64,000 nt of DNA from positions 1-64,000 of the forward strand of contig DASWRI010000065.1 in NCBI GenBank assembly GCA_036403235.1, given 5' to 3'. This DNA comes from JBGTFE01 sp036403235. GTDB lineage: Bacteria > Acidobacteriota > Blastocatellia > Pyrinomonadales > Pyrinomonadaceae. Below are positions 8,681 to 16,951 of the stretch, in pieces. The translations under genes were made by a program, and so were the position numbers. Every line of letters begins with the position of its first letter. The first letter of the stretch is position 1. A model generated the notes under the pieces. It saw only the letters and a program-made list of their open reading frames with translations. It was not told the origin of the DNA and made no database searches.

Positions 8681-9331
8681 TTACGGCTCAATCGGCTCTT
8701 TTGGGCCGCCAATCGGCTCGAACTTCTTAAAATTTATTTCAAACCAGGCGCTGGCGACCGAGAAAAATTCGCGAAACTTCCAGTGACCCGAGCCTTCATA
8801 CGGCCGGCGGTCGGCCGTGATGCCGATGCTGTCAACGCCGATGTTGTTGCAGAGATAAAGCGCTCGCGCCTGGTGAAATTCCTGCGTGACGAGAATCGCC
8901 CGTTTGACCTCGAAAATTTCTTTCGCGCGGTAACACGTGTCGTATGTTCTGCGTCCGGCAAAATCGAGAACAATGTCCTGTTCGGGAACGCCGAGCTCGA
9001 CGGCGGTTTTTTTCATCGCCGTCGGTTCGTCGTAATCGGCGGTCGGATTGTCGCCGCTCATCAAAATTTTACGAACGCGTCCGGCGCGATAAAGCTCGAC
9101 GGCCGTCAGCACGCGGTCGTAAAGAACGGGCGATGCCTCGCCGTTGTCCCAGACTTTTGCGCCGAAAACGATGGCGACGCGCGGCGGTTCTTCCGGCGGA
9201 ATTTCGGTAATCGAAGTCTGCAATTTCGCGTCGCTGACCGAATGAACGTGGCGATTGACGAGATAAATCGAAAGCAGCCCGATGAGACCGACCGCTAAAA
9301 TAGTCAAGAAAATGCGCCGCAACCACTTCAT
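8681..9331 (-). CDS. SanA/YdcF-family (DUF218) membrane protein
   Basis: The product resembles SanA, an inner-membrane protein whose loss in enterobacteria weakens the envelope barrier to vancomycin; its chemistry is unknown. The 216-residue product has one N-terminal membrane helix (IFLTILAVGLIGLLSIYLVN). The DUF218 fold follows with VAIVFGAKVWDNGEASPVL, ILMSGDN, DFAGRRTYDTCYRA and ILVTQEFHQARALYLC. It lies 21 bp after the dehydrogenase gene and 4 bp before the AraC gene, so a three-gene operon is likely. Confidence 0.88.
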   Translation of the reverse strand: MKWLRRIFLTILAVGLIGLLSIYLVNRHVHSVSDAKLQTSITEIPPEEPPRVAIVFGAKVWDNGEASPVLYDRVLTAVELYRAGRVRKILMSGDNPTADYDEPTAMKKTAVELGVPEQDIVLDFAGRRTYDTCYRAKEIFEVKRAILVTQEFHQARALYLCNNIGVDSIGITADRRPYEGSGHWKFREFFSVASAWFEINFKKFEPIGGPKEPIEP

Positions 9332-9352
9332 ATTTTTATTTGAAACCGCTTT

Positions 9353-10498
9353 TTATCGCCAGCTTTCCTGAATCTTGATGTTTCTGCGCGCCAGCTCGGC
9401 GACAAATTTTTCCGCGTCAATCGCCTTTTCCTGCGGCGTCGCGCCCCGCATCAGGACGTCGCCGCGCGCCATCATCTGCGCGATAATCGAAGCCGGAAAA
9501 GCCGTCGTCCGCATCATCGCGCTCAAATCGGTTTCCGCATCGAATTTATCGACAATGTCGTAACGCAGATTTTTGAGCGCGCCGCCCGATTTTCCGACAA
9601 ATTCGAGTCGCACAAGCACGTAATCAGGCTCATCGGCCGGAAGATGTTTCTGAAGCAGCGCGCCGAAAATTTTGCGCGGCGAGAGCTTTGCGCCATCGAG
9701 CGTAATTTCTTCGCTTGAACACAAGCCCAAGTCAATCATCGTCTTAAACCGCTCGCAGTGCCCGCTGTAACGAATCGTTTTATAATCCAGCTCACGAATT
9801 TCGCCGAGAAAAGTTTCGGGCAGAGTCGAAGTTCCGCCCGACGTTTGAAACACTTCGAGCGCCGGAAAATCGTCAAACGAGAGGCTTTCGAGCTCGGTCA
9901 TCGACTCGACTTCCTTAATCCGCCCGTCGCGAATCACGCGCGCGACTTCGACATATTCGTTTATCAGGCCTTCGACCGAGAATACGAGCTGGTAATCGAG
10001 CGGCGGCTTCGGATTTTGCGGCAGGCCGCCGACGCGAATGTGAATTTCTTCAATCTGGTCAAAGCGATTTGCGCCGTGCATCGCCAGGATTGAAACCATT
10101 CCGGGCGCAAGGCCGCAATCGGGAATGATGTTGATTCCGGCATCTTTAGCTTCGGCGTCAAGTCCGAGCTGTTTGTCGACGATGTAATTATTTCCGCCCA
10201 AATCGCAAAAATTCGTTCCGGTTTCAATCGCCGCTTTTGATAATTCGACGTTATACCAGTAGTTGACGCACGAAATCGCCGAATCGTGCTCGCGCATCAA
10301 ACTGGCCGCGTCCGCGTAATTTGAAACGTCGATTTGTTTCGCCGAAATTTTGCCGGTTCCTATCTTTTGCGCCGCTTCTTCGGCTTTTGCCAAATCAAAA
10401 TCGGCGATGGTGACCGCTTCGACTTCGGGCGAGTTATGAATTAAATCGTAAGCCGCGCCGTGTCCCATTCGTCCCGCGCCGAGAACTAAAATTTTCAT
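9353..10498 (-). CDS. Saccharopine dehydrogenase-like oxidoreductase
   Basis: This is a Lys9-type NAD(P)-dependent oxidoreductase. The ATG at 10498 places the Rossmann motif VLGAGRMGHGAAYDL immediately at the N-terminus and gives 381 residues; a frame from 10525 adds nine unconserved residues. The middle has the LGGNNYIVDKQLGLDAEA and IIPDCGLAPGMVSILAMHGA segments typical of the family. Such proteins act in lysine or polyamine metabolism, but the substrate cannot be fixed here. It is the first gene of the probable operon with the SanA-like and AraC-like genes. A 27-bp hairpin separates it from the upstream PilZ gene. Confidence 0.87.
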   Translation of the reverse strand: MKILVLGAGRMGHGAAYDLIHNSPEVEAVTIADFDLAKAEEAAQKIGTGKISAKQIDVSNYADAASLMREHDSAISCVNYWYNVELSKAAIETGTNFCDLGGNNYIVDKQLGLDAEAKDAGINIIPDCGLAPGMVSILAMHGANRFDQIEEIHIRVGGLPQNPKPPLDYQLVFSVEGLINEYVEVARVIRDGRIKEVESMTELESLSFDDFPALEVFQTSGGTSTLPETFLGEIRELDYKTIRYSGHCERFKTMIDLGLCSSEEITLDGAKLSPRKIFGALLQKHLPADEPDYVLVRLEFVGKSGGALKNLRYDIVDKFDAETDLSAMMRTTAFPASIIAQMMARGDVLMRGATPQEKAIDAEKFVAELARRNIKIQESWR

Positions 10499-10516
10499 AA
10501 GTTTTCTATTACCGAT

Positions 10517-10590
10517 TAATGACAAGAAACAAGGGACGAGTGAAGAAAAAATCTCTTACCTTATCACTCGTCCCTTGTTTCTTGTCATTA
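10517..10590. terminator. 27-bp perfect hairpin of CAAGGGACGAG words
   Basis: Arms 10517-10543 and 10564-10590 are exact inverted copies (TAATGACAAGAAACAAGGGA and onward). It ends the PilZ transcript just before the dehydrogenase gene. The same word, GTGACAAGGGACAAG, recurs at 18615 inside the start of another gene. Confidence 0.7.
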
Positions 10591-10595
10591 TCCAA

Positions 10596-10967
10596 TTACC
10601 AATCGTCGAATTCGTCGGGTTTCGTGGCGGCGAGAATTTCGCCCGCGTATTCCCAGACTTTCTTTTTCCAGAGCCGGAGCGAATCGGTCAGCTGAAAAGC
10701 GGCCTGCGGGTGCGCGGCGTTGCGCTCAAGCCGGATGACCTGCGCCGTTACCGAAACTTCGTCGTCGGCGTTTTCCGTGATGGTTAAACTTACTTTGCTT
10801 CCGACCGTCGGCAGAAGTCGCGGCAGAAACACCAGAGCGCCAGCCGGCCCGACGTTTTCCGTCAGCCCTTCCTCGACTATTTCCTGCCCGTTTTCGCCTT
10901 TCCATTTAACGCGAATCGGAAAGGAAATATTGTATCGCGCGCCGCTTCGACGTTCTTGTATAGACAT
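10596..10967 (-). CDS. PilZ-domain protein
   Basis: This single-domain PilZ protein of 123 residues is a likely c-di-GMP receptor. The start at 10967 is fixed by a strong ribosome site, GGAGAAACT-ATG. The first c-di-GMP motif is present (ERRSGARYNISFPIRV, an RxxxR arrangement). The second is altered: the expected D/NxSxxG reads ENVGPAGA, with Gly in place of Ser, so binding may be weak or changed. It stands alone, not beside a flagellar or cellulose gene. Two c-di-GMP-metabolising proteins are encoded about 20 kb away. Confidence 0.82.
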   Translation of the reverse strand: MSIQERRSGARYNISFPIRVKWKGENGQEIVEEGLTENVGPAGALVFLPRLLPTVGSKVSLTITENADDEVSVTAQVIRLERNAAHPQAAFQLTDSLRLWKKKVWEYAGEILAATKPDEFDDW

Positions 10968-11294
10968 AGTTTCTCCTAAATTTTTACTCTTTAAAACATA
11001 CGAAATCAAACGGCGGAAGTCTAATAAAAAGGTAAGTTTATGAGCCTCCGGATTTGCCAAAATATGTGCTGATTGACTTTAGCGTTTTTTCTCGATTTGC
11101 CAAGCCCGGCTAAAAAATGTTATCTTTAAATCCTAGTTTACAATTCGGCGGCTTTTTGTCGCCCAATCCATACCACTTCGGTAAGTGTAAAAACTATAAT
11201 TTAAGAGCTTGATATTTGACAGAATATGTCTCCGTTTAAGTATATACGCATTTCGCCGAAGCGGGTAAATAAGAAAAAAATAGGAGAATGAATA
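10968..11294 (+). promoter_or_regulatory. Divergent intergenic region with promoter TTGACA-N19-TATATA
   Basis: This 327-bp gap separates the divergent PilZ and 3D-domain genes. TTGACA at 11216-11221 and TATATA at 11241-11246 form a plausible but long-spaced promoter for the 3D gene. A small GGCG/CGCC hairpin lies near 11147-11163. No known riboswitch core was found. AGGAG at 11281-11285 is the ribosome site of the 3D gene. Confidence 0.4.
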
Positions 11295-11810
11295 ATGAAA
11301 AATCTAGCTAGAGGAAGCGTGTTTCTCAGTTTGGTTGCGTTGATTGGATTTTTGTTTTATTTTCAATCGACCGTCATAGCTGAAGGCACATTCAGTATAG
11401 CGAATGATTCTAAAGGAAACATTCAACTGGAAGAAATACAACAAAATAATCAAATAAATCAACAAAATAATCAGCAAAACCAGACGATAGAATCGACTTT
11501 AATTAACTTAAAATACAATAATTTTACGCCGTTTGACGGGAAATCCTTCCGGGCGACGGCTTATTGCTTAAAAGGCAGAACCGCGACGGGCGGAAGCGTG
11601 CGACGCGGAATTGTCGCCGCCGACCGGAGAGTTCTCCCGCTCGGCACGCGCATTCAGGTCAGCGCGGGCGCATACAGCGGCACATACACGGTTGCCGACA
11701 CGGGCGGCGCGGTCAAAGGAAACGTCCTCGATATATGGGTTCCGAGCTGTTCCGAGGCCAATCGCTTCGGGCGCAGAACCGTGACGGTCAGCATTTTGGG
11801 CAAAGACTAA
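11295..11810 (+). CDS. Secreted 3D-domain protein (MltA-like fold)
   Basis: The 171-residue product has an N-terminal signal/anchor (VFLSLVALIGFLFYFQSTV). A Q/N-rich linker of about 25 residues follows (QQNNQINQQNNQQNQ). The C-terminal 3D domain is named for its conserved aspartates: FRATAYCLKG, RRGIVAADRRVLPLGTRI, VADTGGAVKGNVLDIWVPS. This double-psi barrel is related to the catalytic domain of lytic transglycosylases such as MltA, so a role in peptidoglycan turnover is likely. It is a single gene ended by a clear intrinsic terminator. Confidence 0.86.
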   Translation: MKNLARGSVFLSLVALIGFLFYFQSTVIAEGTFSIANDSKGNIQLEEIQQNNQINQQNNQQNQTIESTLINLKYNNFTPFDGKSFRATAYCLKGRTATGGSVRRGIVAADRRVLPLGTRIQVSAGAYSGTYTVADTGGAVKGNVLDIWVPSCSEANRFGRRTVTVSILGKD

Positions 11811-11847
11811 TTTTCCCCAACATTTATATTTAATTTTATATTCTACG

Positions 11848-11881
11848 GAAACCGCTTCTCGATTGAGGCGGTTTCTTTTTT
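11848..11881 (+). terminator. Intrinsic terminator of the 3D-domain gene
   Basis: An 8-bp GC-rich stem (GAAACCGC at 11848-11855 with GCGGTTTC at 11868-11875) is followed by a run of T to 11881. This is a classical rho-independent terminator, unlike the word-palindromes elsewhere. Confidence 0.8.
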
Positions 11882-11904
11882 GTGCTTAACTTTTAGAAAG
11901 GTCT

Positions 11905-13089
11905 ATGTTTTCAAACGTTTTTCTCGTCTACGCGTGGTCGATTGCCGGTCTCTGGCTCGTCGCCTTTGTCTGGACGATTTATTGCGTGAAAAAACAAAAG
12001 CCGCTCGGTCTTGATAAAAATCCGGGCAGCCGGCGCGGCGCGCCTTTCGTTTCGATTATCGTCCCGGCGAGAAACGAAGCCGACCGCGTTTTGGAAAAAA
12101 GCATCCGCTCGATGCTCGCTCAAACTTACAAAAACTATGAGCTCATAGTTTTAAACGACCGCTCGACCGACAACACGAAAGAAATTCTGGAAAACTTAAA
12201 ATTTTGCCTTCCGCAATCTGTCTTCCGTATTATCGACGGCGTTGAACCGACAAAAGACTGGCTCGGAAAGCCGCACGCGCTTGAGCAGGCGTTTCGAGCG
12301 GCAAAAGGCGATTGGATTCTGGCGACCGACGCCGACATAATTTTTGCGCCCGAAGCTTTGCAAACAGTTGCGCGCTACGCCGAAGAAAATCGATTCGACG
12401 CGCTGACTTTGATTCCGAAACAAATTTTCGGCTCGTTCTGGGAAAAGTTTTTTATGCCGGTTTTCGGCTGGTTTTGCATTATCGCGATGCCGCCGCACCG
12501 GGTTAATAATCCGAACCGGCGGGAATCGATGGGCGTCGGCAATTTTTTTATGTTCCGGCGCGCGTGCTTGGAAAAAATCGGCGGTTTTGCTTCGGTCAGA
12601 CACGAAATCGCGGAAGATTTGCGGCTGGCGGAAATCTTAAAAAAACAAAAATTTAATCTGCGAATCGACTACGCGCCCGCGCTCATCACGACGCGAATGT
12701 ACACGTCTTTTCGTGAAATCTGGGAAGGCTTTACGAAAAATCTCTTTTCGGGAATGAAGTTTTCCGTTACAAAAACTGTTCTCGGCACGCTTTCGATTTT
12801 TCTTTTTGGCGTTTTGCCCGCCTTTTTTGCGCTCATTTTTTTAGCTTTCGACAATTTTTCGTTTTTCGCGCCGTTTTTTCTCGCATATCTTTTGCAGGCT
12901 TCGATTTTTGTCTTTCTCCACCGCGAGTGGCAGGGAAACGCGCTCTACGCTTTGCTCGCGCCTTGCGGGCTGCTGATGTTTCTTTTGATTCTGCTCAATT
13001 CGACCATCAAAATTCTGAGCGGAAAAGGCGTCACGTGGAAAAGCCGCCCGATTTACAAGCAGAGCGGCGTGCGCCCGACGCCGGATTAA
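11905..13089 (+). CDS. Membrane glycosyltransferase, family 2 (HpnB/CrtQ-like)
   Basis: This is a 394-residue GT-A glycosyltransferase with an N-terminal membrane helix and three or four C-terminal helices. The nucleotide-sugar site is visible in VSIIVPARNEADRVLEKSI and the metal-binding DxD in ATDADIIFAPEAL. The acceptor-side acidic motif is EIAEDLRLAEIL. This layout is shared with hopanoid- and carotenoid-associated glycosyltransferases, but no hopanoid or carotenoid gene lies near, so the acceptor lipid is unknown. The gene starts 24 bp after the preceding terminator and stands as its own unit. Its end converges on the small LolA-like gene. Confidence 0.85.
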   Translation: MFSNVFLVYAWSIAGLWLVAFVWTIYCVKKQKPLGLDKNPGSRRGAPFVSIIVPARNEADRVLEKSIRSMLAQTYKNYELIVLNDRSTDNTKEILENLKFCLPQSVFRIIDGVEPTKDWLGKPHALEQAFRAAKGDWILATDADIIFAPEALQTVARYAEENRFDALTLIPKQIFGSFWEKFFMPVFGWFCIIAMPPHRVNNPNRRESMGVGNFFMFRRACLEKIGGFASVRHEIAEDLRLAEILKKQKFNLRIDYAPALITTRMYTSFREIWEGFTKNLFSGMKFSVTKTVLGTLSIFLFGVLPAFFALIFLAFDNFSFFAPFFLAYLLQASIFVFLHREWQGNALYALLAPCGLLMFLLILLNSTIKILSGKGVTWKSRPIYKQSGVRPTPD

Positions 13090-13105
13090 AAATTACGGAG
13101 CGAAA

Positions 13106-13405
13106 TCAGTTTTTGATAATTTTCGTTTCTTTCGGCAACTTTATCGTAAAAATACTCGCGTTTATTATCTCGTTTTTTTTCAAATTTCCGAGCAGAACGG
13201 TTGTCCAGTCGCCGTTGTCTTCGGTAATTTTTGATTGAAGCGGCATCCCGTTTCCGTCAACCCAAAGGTCGAGTGTCTTATAGCTTTTCGCGGTTTTCTG
13301 ATGCACTTCCATTCGTTTCAAAATCTCTCCGATTACATCTGTTTGAGCGGAAGCGGCAACGGTCGAGAAAGCAAAAATAAAGACGAGAAGCAGTAGTTTT
13401 TGCAT
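13106..13405 (-). CDS. Shortened LolA-like exported protein
   Basis: From the ATG at 13405 the product is 99 residues: a signal peptide (MQKLLLLVFIFAFSTVAASA), one helix (VIGEILKRMEVHQKTAKSY), then a segment resembling only the C-terminal end of LolA-like proteins (LDLWVDGNGMPLQSKITE, TVLLGNLKKNEIINASIF, LPKETKIIK). Full LolA-like carriers of outer-membrane lipoproteins are about twice as long, so the central barrel appears to be missing while the frame is kept. It may be an internal-deletion derivative, or a small secreted protein in its own right. It is the last gene of a possible run with the two membrane protein genes upstream. Confidence 0.65.
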   Translation of the reverse strand: MQKLLLLVFIFAFSTVAASAQTDVIGEILKRMEVHQKTAKSYKTLDLWVDGNGMPLQSKITEDNGDWTTVLLGNLKKNEIINASIFTIKLPKETKIIKN

Positions 13406-13424
13406 AATTTTCTCCTTGAAGATT

Positions 13425-13874
13425 TTATTTTTTATAGCTTGCGGCAATCAGATTTTCGCGGCGCGGAAAGTGTAGAAGAAAGCCGAAAATCGCGAGCGCG
13501 AAAAACAGAAAGAAATATTGATAGCCCTGTAAAAATACGAGCAAAAGGCCGAAAAGCGAAATCGCCTCAGACAAAGCGCAGCCGATAATCATCGCCGTCT
13601 GGACGAGGCCGACGTTTTGTTCGGCGGTCGCCTGAGCAAGATATTTTCGTCTTAAAACAAGCGACATTATAAAATTGCCGATTGCCGCGGCCGCGAGCGC
13701 AATGACAAAAACCGGATTTTCTCCGAGCAGCGACCTGGAAAAATCAAATTTGAAAACTTCGGGCCGGACGAAATAAATCACCACCAAAAAAAGAAACTGC
13801 GACATCAAAAGCGCCGCCCAGATTGTCACTAATGTTTTATAAGCCTGCTCGACGCTTATATTTTGATTTTGCAT
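13425..13874 (-). CDS. Four-helix membrane protein, unknown function
   Basis: The family is not recognised. The 149-residue product has four predicted membrane helices: LVTIWAALLMSQFLFLVVIY, FVIALAAAAIGNFIMSLVL, AMIIGCALSEAISLFGLLL and YFFLFFALAIFGFLL. Its short soluble ends are basic. The GCALSEAISLFGLL stretch resembles, only in style, the small-residue helices of proteolipid-type subunits. It lies 6 bp downstream of the next membrane protein gene and 19 bp before the LolA-like gene, so co-transcription is likely. Confidence 0.7.
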   Translation of the reverse strand: MQNQNISVEQAYKTLVTIWAALLMSQFLFLVVIYFVRPEVFKFDFSRSLLGENPVFVIALAAAAIGNFIMSLVLRRKYLAQATAEQNVGLVQTAMIIGCALSEAISLFGLLLVFLQGYQYFFLFFALAIFGFLLHFPRRENLIAASYKK

Positions 13875-13880
13875 AAATTT

Positions 13881-14558
13881 TTATCTCCGACCGGGTTCGG
13901 AAAACTTTTTCAGCTCGTCGTGGAAAACGACCGCCGTCCGGCAAATTTGATAAAATCCGTCGATTTGCTCGCTGACCGGCGGCGCCCACTGCAATTCGAA
14001 ATTGCCGTCGTCAAAAACAATCCAAAATGCGGTCATAATGCTTTTCGGATAATCATAAAGCTCGCCCGTGATTTTTTTGTTTTTTAGAAAATTTTCCAGA
14101 AAATCGTCGGCTTCGCCCTGAACGTGAAAATCTTCGGAGACGAATTCCGATTTGACGTCTCCGCAGCCAGCCAGATTTTTTCTAAAAAGACCGCCGTGCT
14201 CGATGATAAATTTATGACGAACGTTCGGAATGTAAAAACTAACGGTCAGCGTGGTGTTGTCCTCGCCTTGCGGAAATTCGCAATCAAACTGCGTTCCGTT
14301 TCTTTCAAACGACGCGGAGTAATTGTCAAAAGATACGGGGCGGCCGAATTCGTTCGCCGCCGAGTAAAAAATATCGAGCCGCGCCGCTTTTTCCCTGCGC
14401 GTCGCAAAATAAGAAACGGCGACGATGACGCCGACGCAGACTGCGATAACGAATGCGTTGTAAGGGAGTTTCAGAGAAACGTAGGCGTAAGCGGCGATGA
14501 GCATCGCCAGAAGGGTTACAATGACAATCAAAATCCTCTGAAATGCCAGATTTTCCAT
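13881..14558 (-). CDS. Membrane-anchored protein, unknown function
   Basis: The family is not recognised. The 225-residue product has two close N-terminal membrane helices (RILIVIVTLLAMLIAAYAYV and NAFVIAVCVGVIVAVSYFA) and a soluble domain of about 165 residues with alternating strands, e.g. TTLTVSFYIPNVRHKFIIE. The start codon is one base after the stop codon of the upstream ABC exporter gene, which argues for translational coupling and a functional link to that exporter. Confidence 0.7.
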   Translation of the reverse strand: MENLAFQRILIVIVTLLAMLIAAYAYVSLKLPYNAFVIAVCVGVIVAVSYFATRREKAARLDIFYSAANEFGRPVSFDNYSASFERNGTQFDCEFPQGEDNTTLTVSFYIPNVRHKFIIEHGGLFRKNLAGCGDVKSEFVSEDFHVQGEADDFLENFLKNKKITGELYDYPKSIMTAFWIVFDDGNFELQWAPPVSEQIDGFYQICRTAVVFHDELKKFSEPGRR

Positions 14559-14559
14559 C

Positions 14560-16359
14560 TTAATCGGTCGCTTCCAATTCTTCTTCCAAAAGCTGACGTT
14601 GGTAAAGGTCGGCGTATTCGCCGCCCAAACTTATCAATTCTTCGTGCGTGCCGCGCTCGATGATGCGGCCTTCGTGCAGGACGCAAATCAAATCCGCGTC
14701 GCGAATCGTCGAGATGCGATGCGAGACAATCAGCGTCGTACGGTTTGCCCGCACGTCGCGCAGATTGTGCAGAATCGTTTCTTCCGTGTAAGTATCGACC
14801 GCCGAGAGCGAATCGTCAAGAATCAAAATTCGCGGCTCGCGCATGACGGCGCGCGCAATCGCCGTTCGCTGTTTCTGCCCGCCTGAAAGCGTAATGCCGC
14901 GTTCGCCGACGAGCTGCTCATACTGGTACGGGAAATTCCTGATGTCGTCGGCCAGCCCGGCGATTTCGGCGGATTTCTCGATGGCGGGCTGCAAATGGCT
15001 GAGCGCGAAATCTTTATCTCCGTTTTCCGTTTTCCGGTTTTCGTTTTCCACTCCGAAGGCGATATTTTCCGCCAGCGTGTCCGAGAACAAAAAAGTCTCC
15101 TGCGGAACAAATCCGACTGATTTTCTGAGCTGTTCGAGCGGGTAATGCCGAATCGGAAGATTATCAATCAAAATCGTTCCTTCGGGCGCGTCGAGAAGCC
15201 GCGGAACGAGACTCACCAGCGTCGATTTTCCGCTTCCGGTTTTGCCGACGAAAGCGACCGTCTTGCCGCGCTCGATTTTCAAATTTACATCTTCGAGAAC
15301 CGCCTTGCCGTTATACGCGAAAGTCAAATTTTTGAACTCGATGCGGCCTTGAATTTCCGGCTGAAGTCGGGCTTCGGGCACATCTTTGATAATCGGCTCG
15401 GTTTCCAAAATCGCGTTAAAGCGTTTGAGACTGGCCGTTCCGCGCTGGTATAGATTGACGACGTAGCCGAGCGCAATCAGATACCAAATCATTCTTTGCA
15501 GATAAAGAATAAACGCCGTAAAATCGCCCGCCGTGATTTCGCTGCGCACCGCCATCGGCACGCCGACGGCGACGATGATGACGAATCCGAGACCGATAAA
15601 AAAGAAAAGCAGCGGGCGCATCGCCGCCCCGTATTTGACGAGCGAGATGTTTTGCCGCGCGTATTCGGTGTTCAGCTCCTGAAATTTCTCGATTTCCGGC
15701 GCTTCCTGCGCGTATGCGCGAACGACGCGGACGCCCGTCAAGTTTTCCTGCGTGCGCGCCGTAATGTCGGAGAAAAATTCCTGAATCTTTTCAAACCGGA
15801 CGTGAATGCGCTGGCCTAAAAACTTGACGGTCAAAGAGACGAGCGGCATCGGAATCAAGAGAAGCAAAGTCAGCCTGACCGAAATATTGAGCATTATCGG
15901 GAGCGATATGCAGAGCGCGAAAATCGCCTGAAACGAATATAAAATCATCGGCCCGACAATTTGACGGACGGCGGCCAAATCGTTGGTCGCGCGCGCCATC
16001 AAATCTCCGACGCGCGTGTGCGAGAAAAATTCGAGCGGCTGGTCGACGAGCGCGGCGTAAAAATCGCGGCGCATATCGTATTCGATGTGGCGCGAAACGT
16101 TTATCAAAAGCCTTCGCTGCCAAAATAAAAACACGCCGCTCACCAGATTTGCGCCCAGAACGACGAGCGGGTAATAAATTATTTTCTGCCATGTCAAATC
16201 GCCCGCTTCGTATCCGGCGCGCAGAAAATCAATCGCCCGCCCGACCAGAAAGGGAATCAAAAGCCCGAACGCCATCGAACAGAGAATAAAAAAGATGCCG
16301 AGAAAAACGTGGAGCTTGTATGGCCGGAAATACCGCGCGAATTTTTTGAGTTCGTCCAT
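14560..16359 (-). CDS. MsbA-like ABC exporter (fused membrane and ATPase domains)
   Basis: This is a half-transporter of 599 residues that works as a homodimer exporting lipids, lipid A precursors or drugs. Six membrane helices fill residues 1-310. The ATPase domain follows with Walker A (GKTGSGKSTLVSLVPR), Q-loop (VGFVPQETFLFSDTLAENIA), signature (ERGITLSGGQKQRTAIAR), Walker B (RILILDDSLSAVD) and H-loop (TLIVSHRISTIRDAD). An acidic/polar loop at about residues 434-447 (NENRKTENGDKD) sits between the Q-loop and signature. It is encoded by a repeated CCGTTTTCC word, apparently an in-frame repeat insertion at a variable site. Its substrate is not shown by the sequence. Confidence 0.92.
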   Translation of the reverse strand: MDELKKFARYFRPYKLHVFLGIFFILCSMAFGLLIPFLVGRAIDFLRAGYEAGDLTWQKIIYYPLVVLGANLVSGVFLFWQRRLLINVSRHIEYDMRRDFYAALVDQPLEFFSHTRVGDLMARATNDLAAVRQIVGPMILYSFQAIFALCISLPIMLNISVRLTLLLLIPMPLVSLTVKFLGQRIHVRFEKIQEFFSDITARTQENLTGVRVVRAYAQEAPEIEKFQELNTEYARQNISLVKYGAAMRPLLFFFIGLGFVIIVAVGVPMAVRSEITAGDFTAFILYLQRMIWYLIALGYVVNLYQRGTASLKRFNAILETEPIIKDVPEARLQPEIQGRIEFKNLTFAYNGKAVLEDVNLKIERGKTVAFVGKTGSGKSTLVSLVPRLLDAPEGTILIDNLPIRHYPLEQLRKSVGFVPQETFLFSDTLAENIAFGVENENRKTENGDKDFALSHLQPAIEKSAEIAGLADDIRNFPYQYEQLVGERGITLSGGQKQRTAIARAVMREPRILILDDSLSAVDTYTEETILHNLRDVRANRTTLIVSHRISTIRDADLICVLHEGRIIERGTHEELISLGGEYADLYQRQLLEEELEATD

Positions 16360-16400
16360 AAAACTTAGGAATTTACTGCCCTTTTAATGATTATATATCG

Positions 16401-16515
16401 TCGGTAAAAGGCCTGCACACGTCGGCAAACGTTCTGAACGCATCGGCAAGCACTCTCAATGCGTCGGCAAACAATCTGCACAATCCGGCAGGCGATATTC
16501 ACCGGTCGGCGAAAG
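16401..16515. repeat. Tandem repeat, exact 21-bp period, about 5.5 degenerate copies
   Basis: Units begin at 16401, 16422, 16443, 16464, 16485 and 16506, each exactly 21 bp after the last, with the conserved core TCGGCAAAC and a weaker TCTGxAxGC half. The array fills the gap between the thioesterase stop (16526) and the exporter start (16359), so it would be in the exporter 5' leader or promoter. A 21-bp period is two helical turns, which would place all cores on one face of the DNA. Confidence 0.85.
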
Positions 16516-16525
16516 TTTATTTTCG

Positions 16526-16951
16526 CTAAACTTTCATATACGTCGTAAGCGCCGTTGCGATTTGTTTTCCGTCGGCGTTAAAGACTTCTGCCGAAACGGT
16601 CGTGATTCTTCTTCCCGCGCGCACAACACGCGCCGTGCAGACGATTTCGCCTTCCGTGTGCGGGCGCAGGTAATGAATCGTCAAATCGACCGTCGTCGAT
16701 TTCTCGCCCGCTTGCTGACAGGTTATGACGGCAAAAGCGGTTGTCGTGTCAATCAAAGTGGCGGTCGCGCCGCCATGCAGAAGCCCGTAGGGCTGGCGCA
16801 GCTCGTCGCGCATTTCGAGTTTTATAATCGCTTCGCCGTATTTTAAGTCAACCAGTTCGAGCCCGACTAATCGCGGAAACGGAGCCGCTCTCAGCGCTTC
16901 CGCAGCTCTCTGTTTTTGCGCTTCATCAATTTCTCGTATTTCTTTACTCAT
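16526..16951 (-). CDS. PaaI-type hotdog thioesterase
   Basis: This acyl-CoA thioesterase of the PaaI/TIGR00369 type has 141 residues, the usual length of a single hotdog domain. The helix motif LLHGGATATLIDTTTAFAVI and strands GEAIIKLEMRDEL and TVDLTIHYLRP are present; the substrate is unknown. Its first codons overlap the last 8 bases of the upstream lipoprotein gene, so the two are translationally coupled. The 21-bp tandem repeat follows its stop. Confidence 0.88.
   Translation of the reverse strand: MSKEIREIDEAQKQRAAEALRAAPFPRLVGLELVDLKYGEAIIKLEMRDELRQPYGLLHGGATATLIDTTTAFAVITCQQAGEKSTTVDLTIHYLRPHTEGEIVCTARVVRAGRRITTVSAEVFNADGKQIATALTTYMKV

Noticed and set aside
11061..11294. Possible c-di-AMP (ydaO) riboswitch before the 3D-domain gene, a common target of that class
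   Set aside because: None of the conserved core segments could be found in the leader.
16401..16515. CRISPR array at the 21-bp tandem repeats
   Set aside because: There are no spacers: units are contiguous and all positions are partly conserved; no cas genes are in the window.
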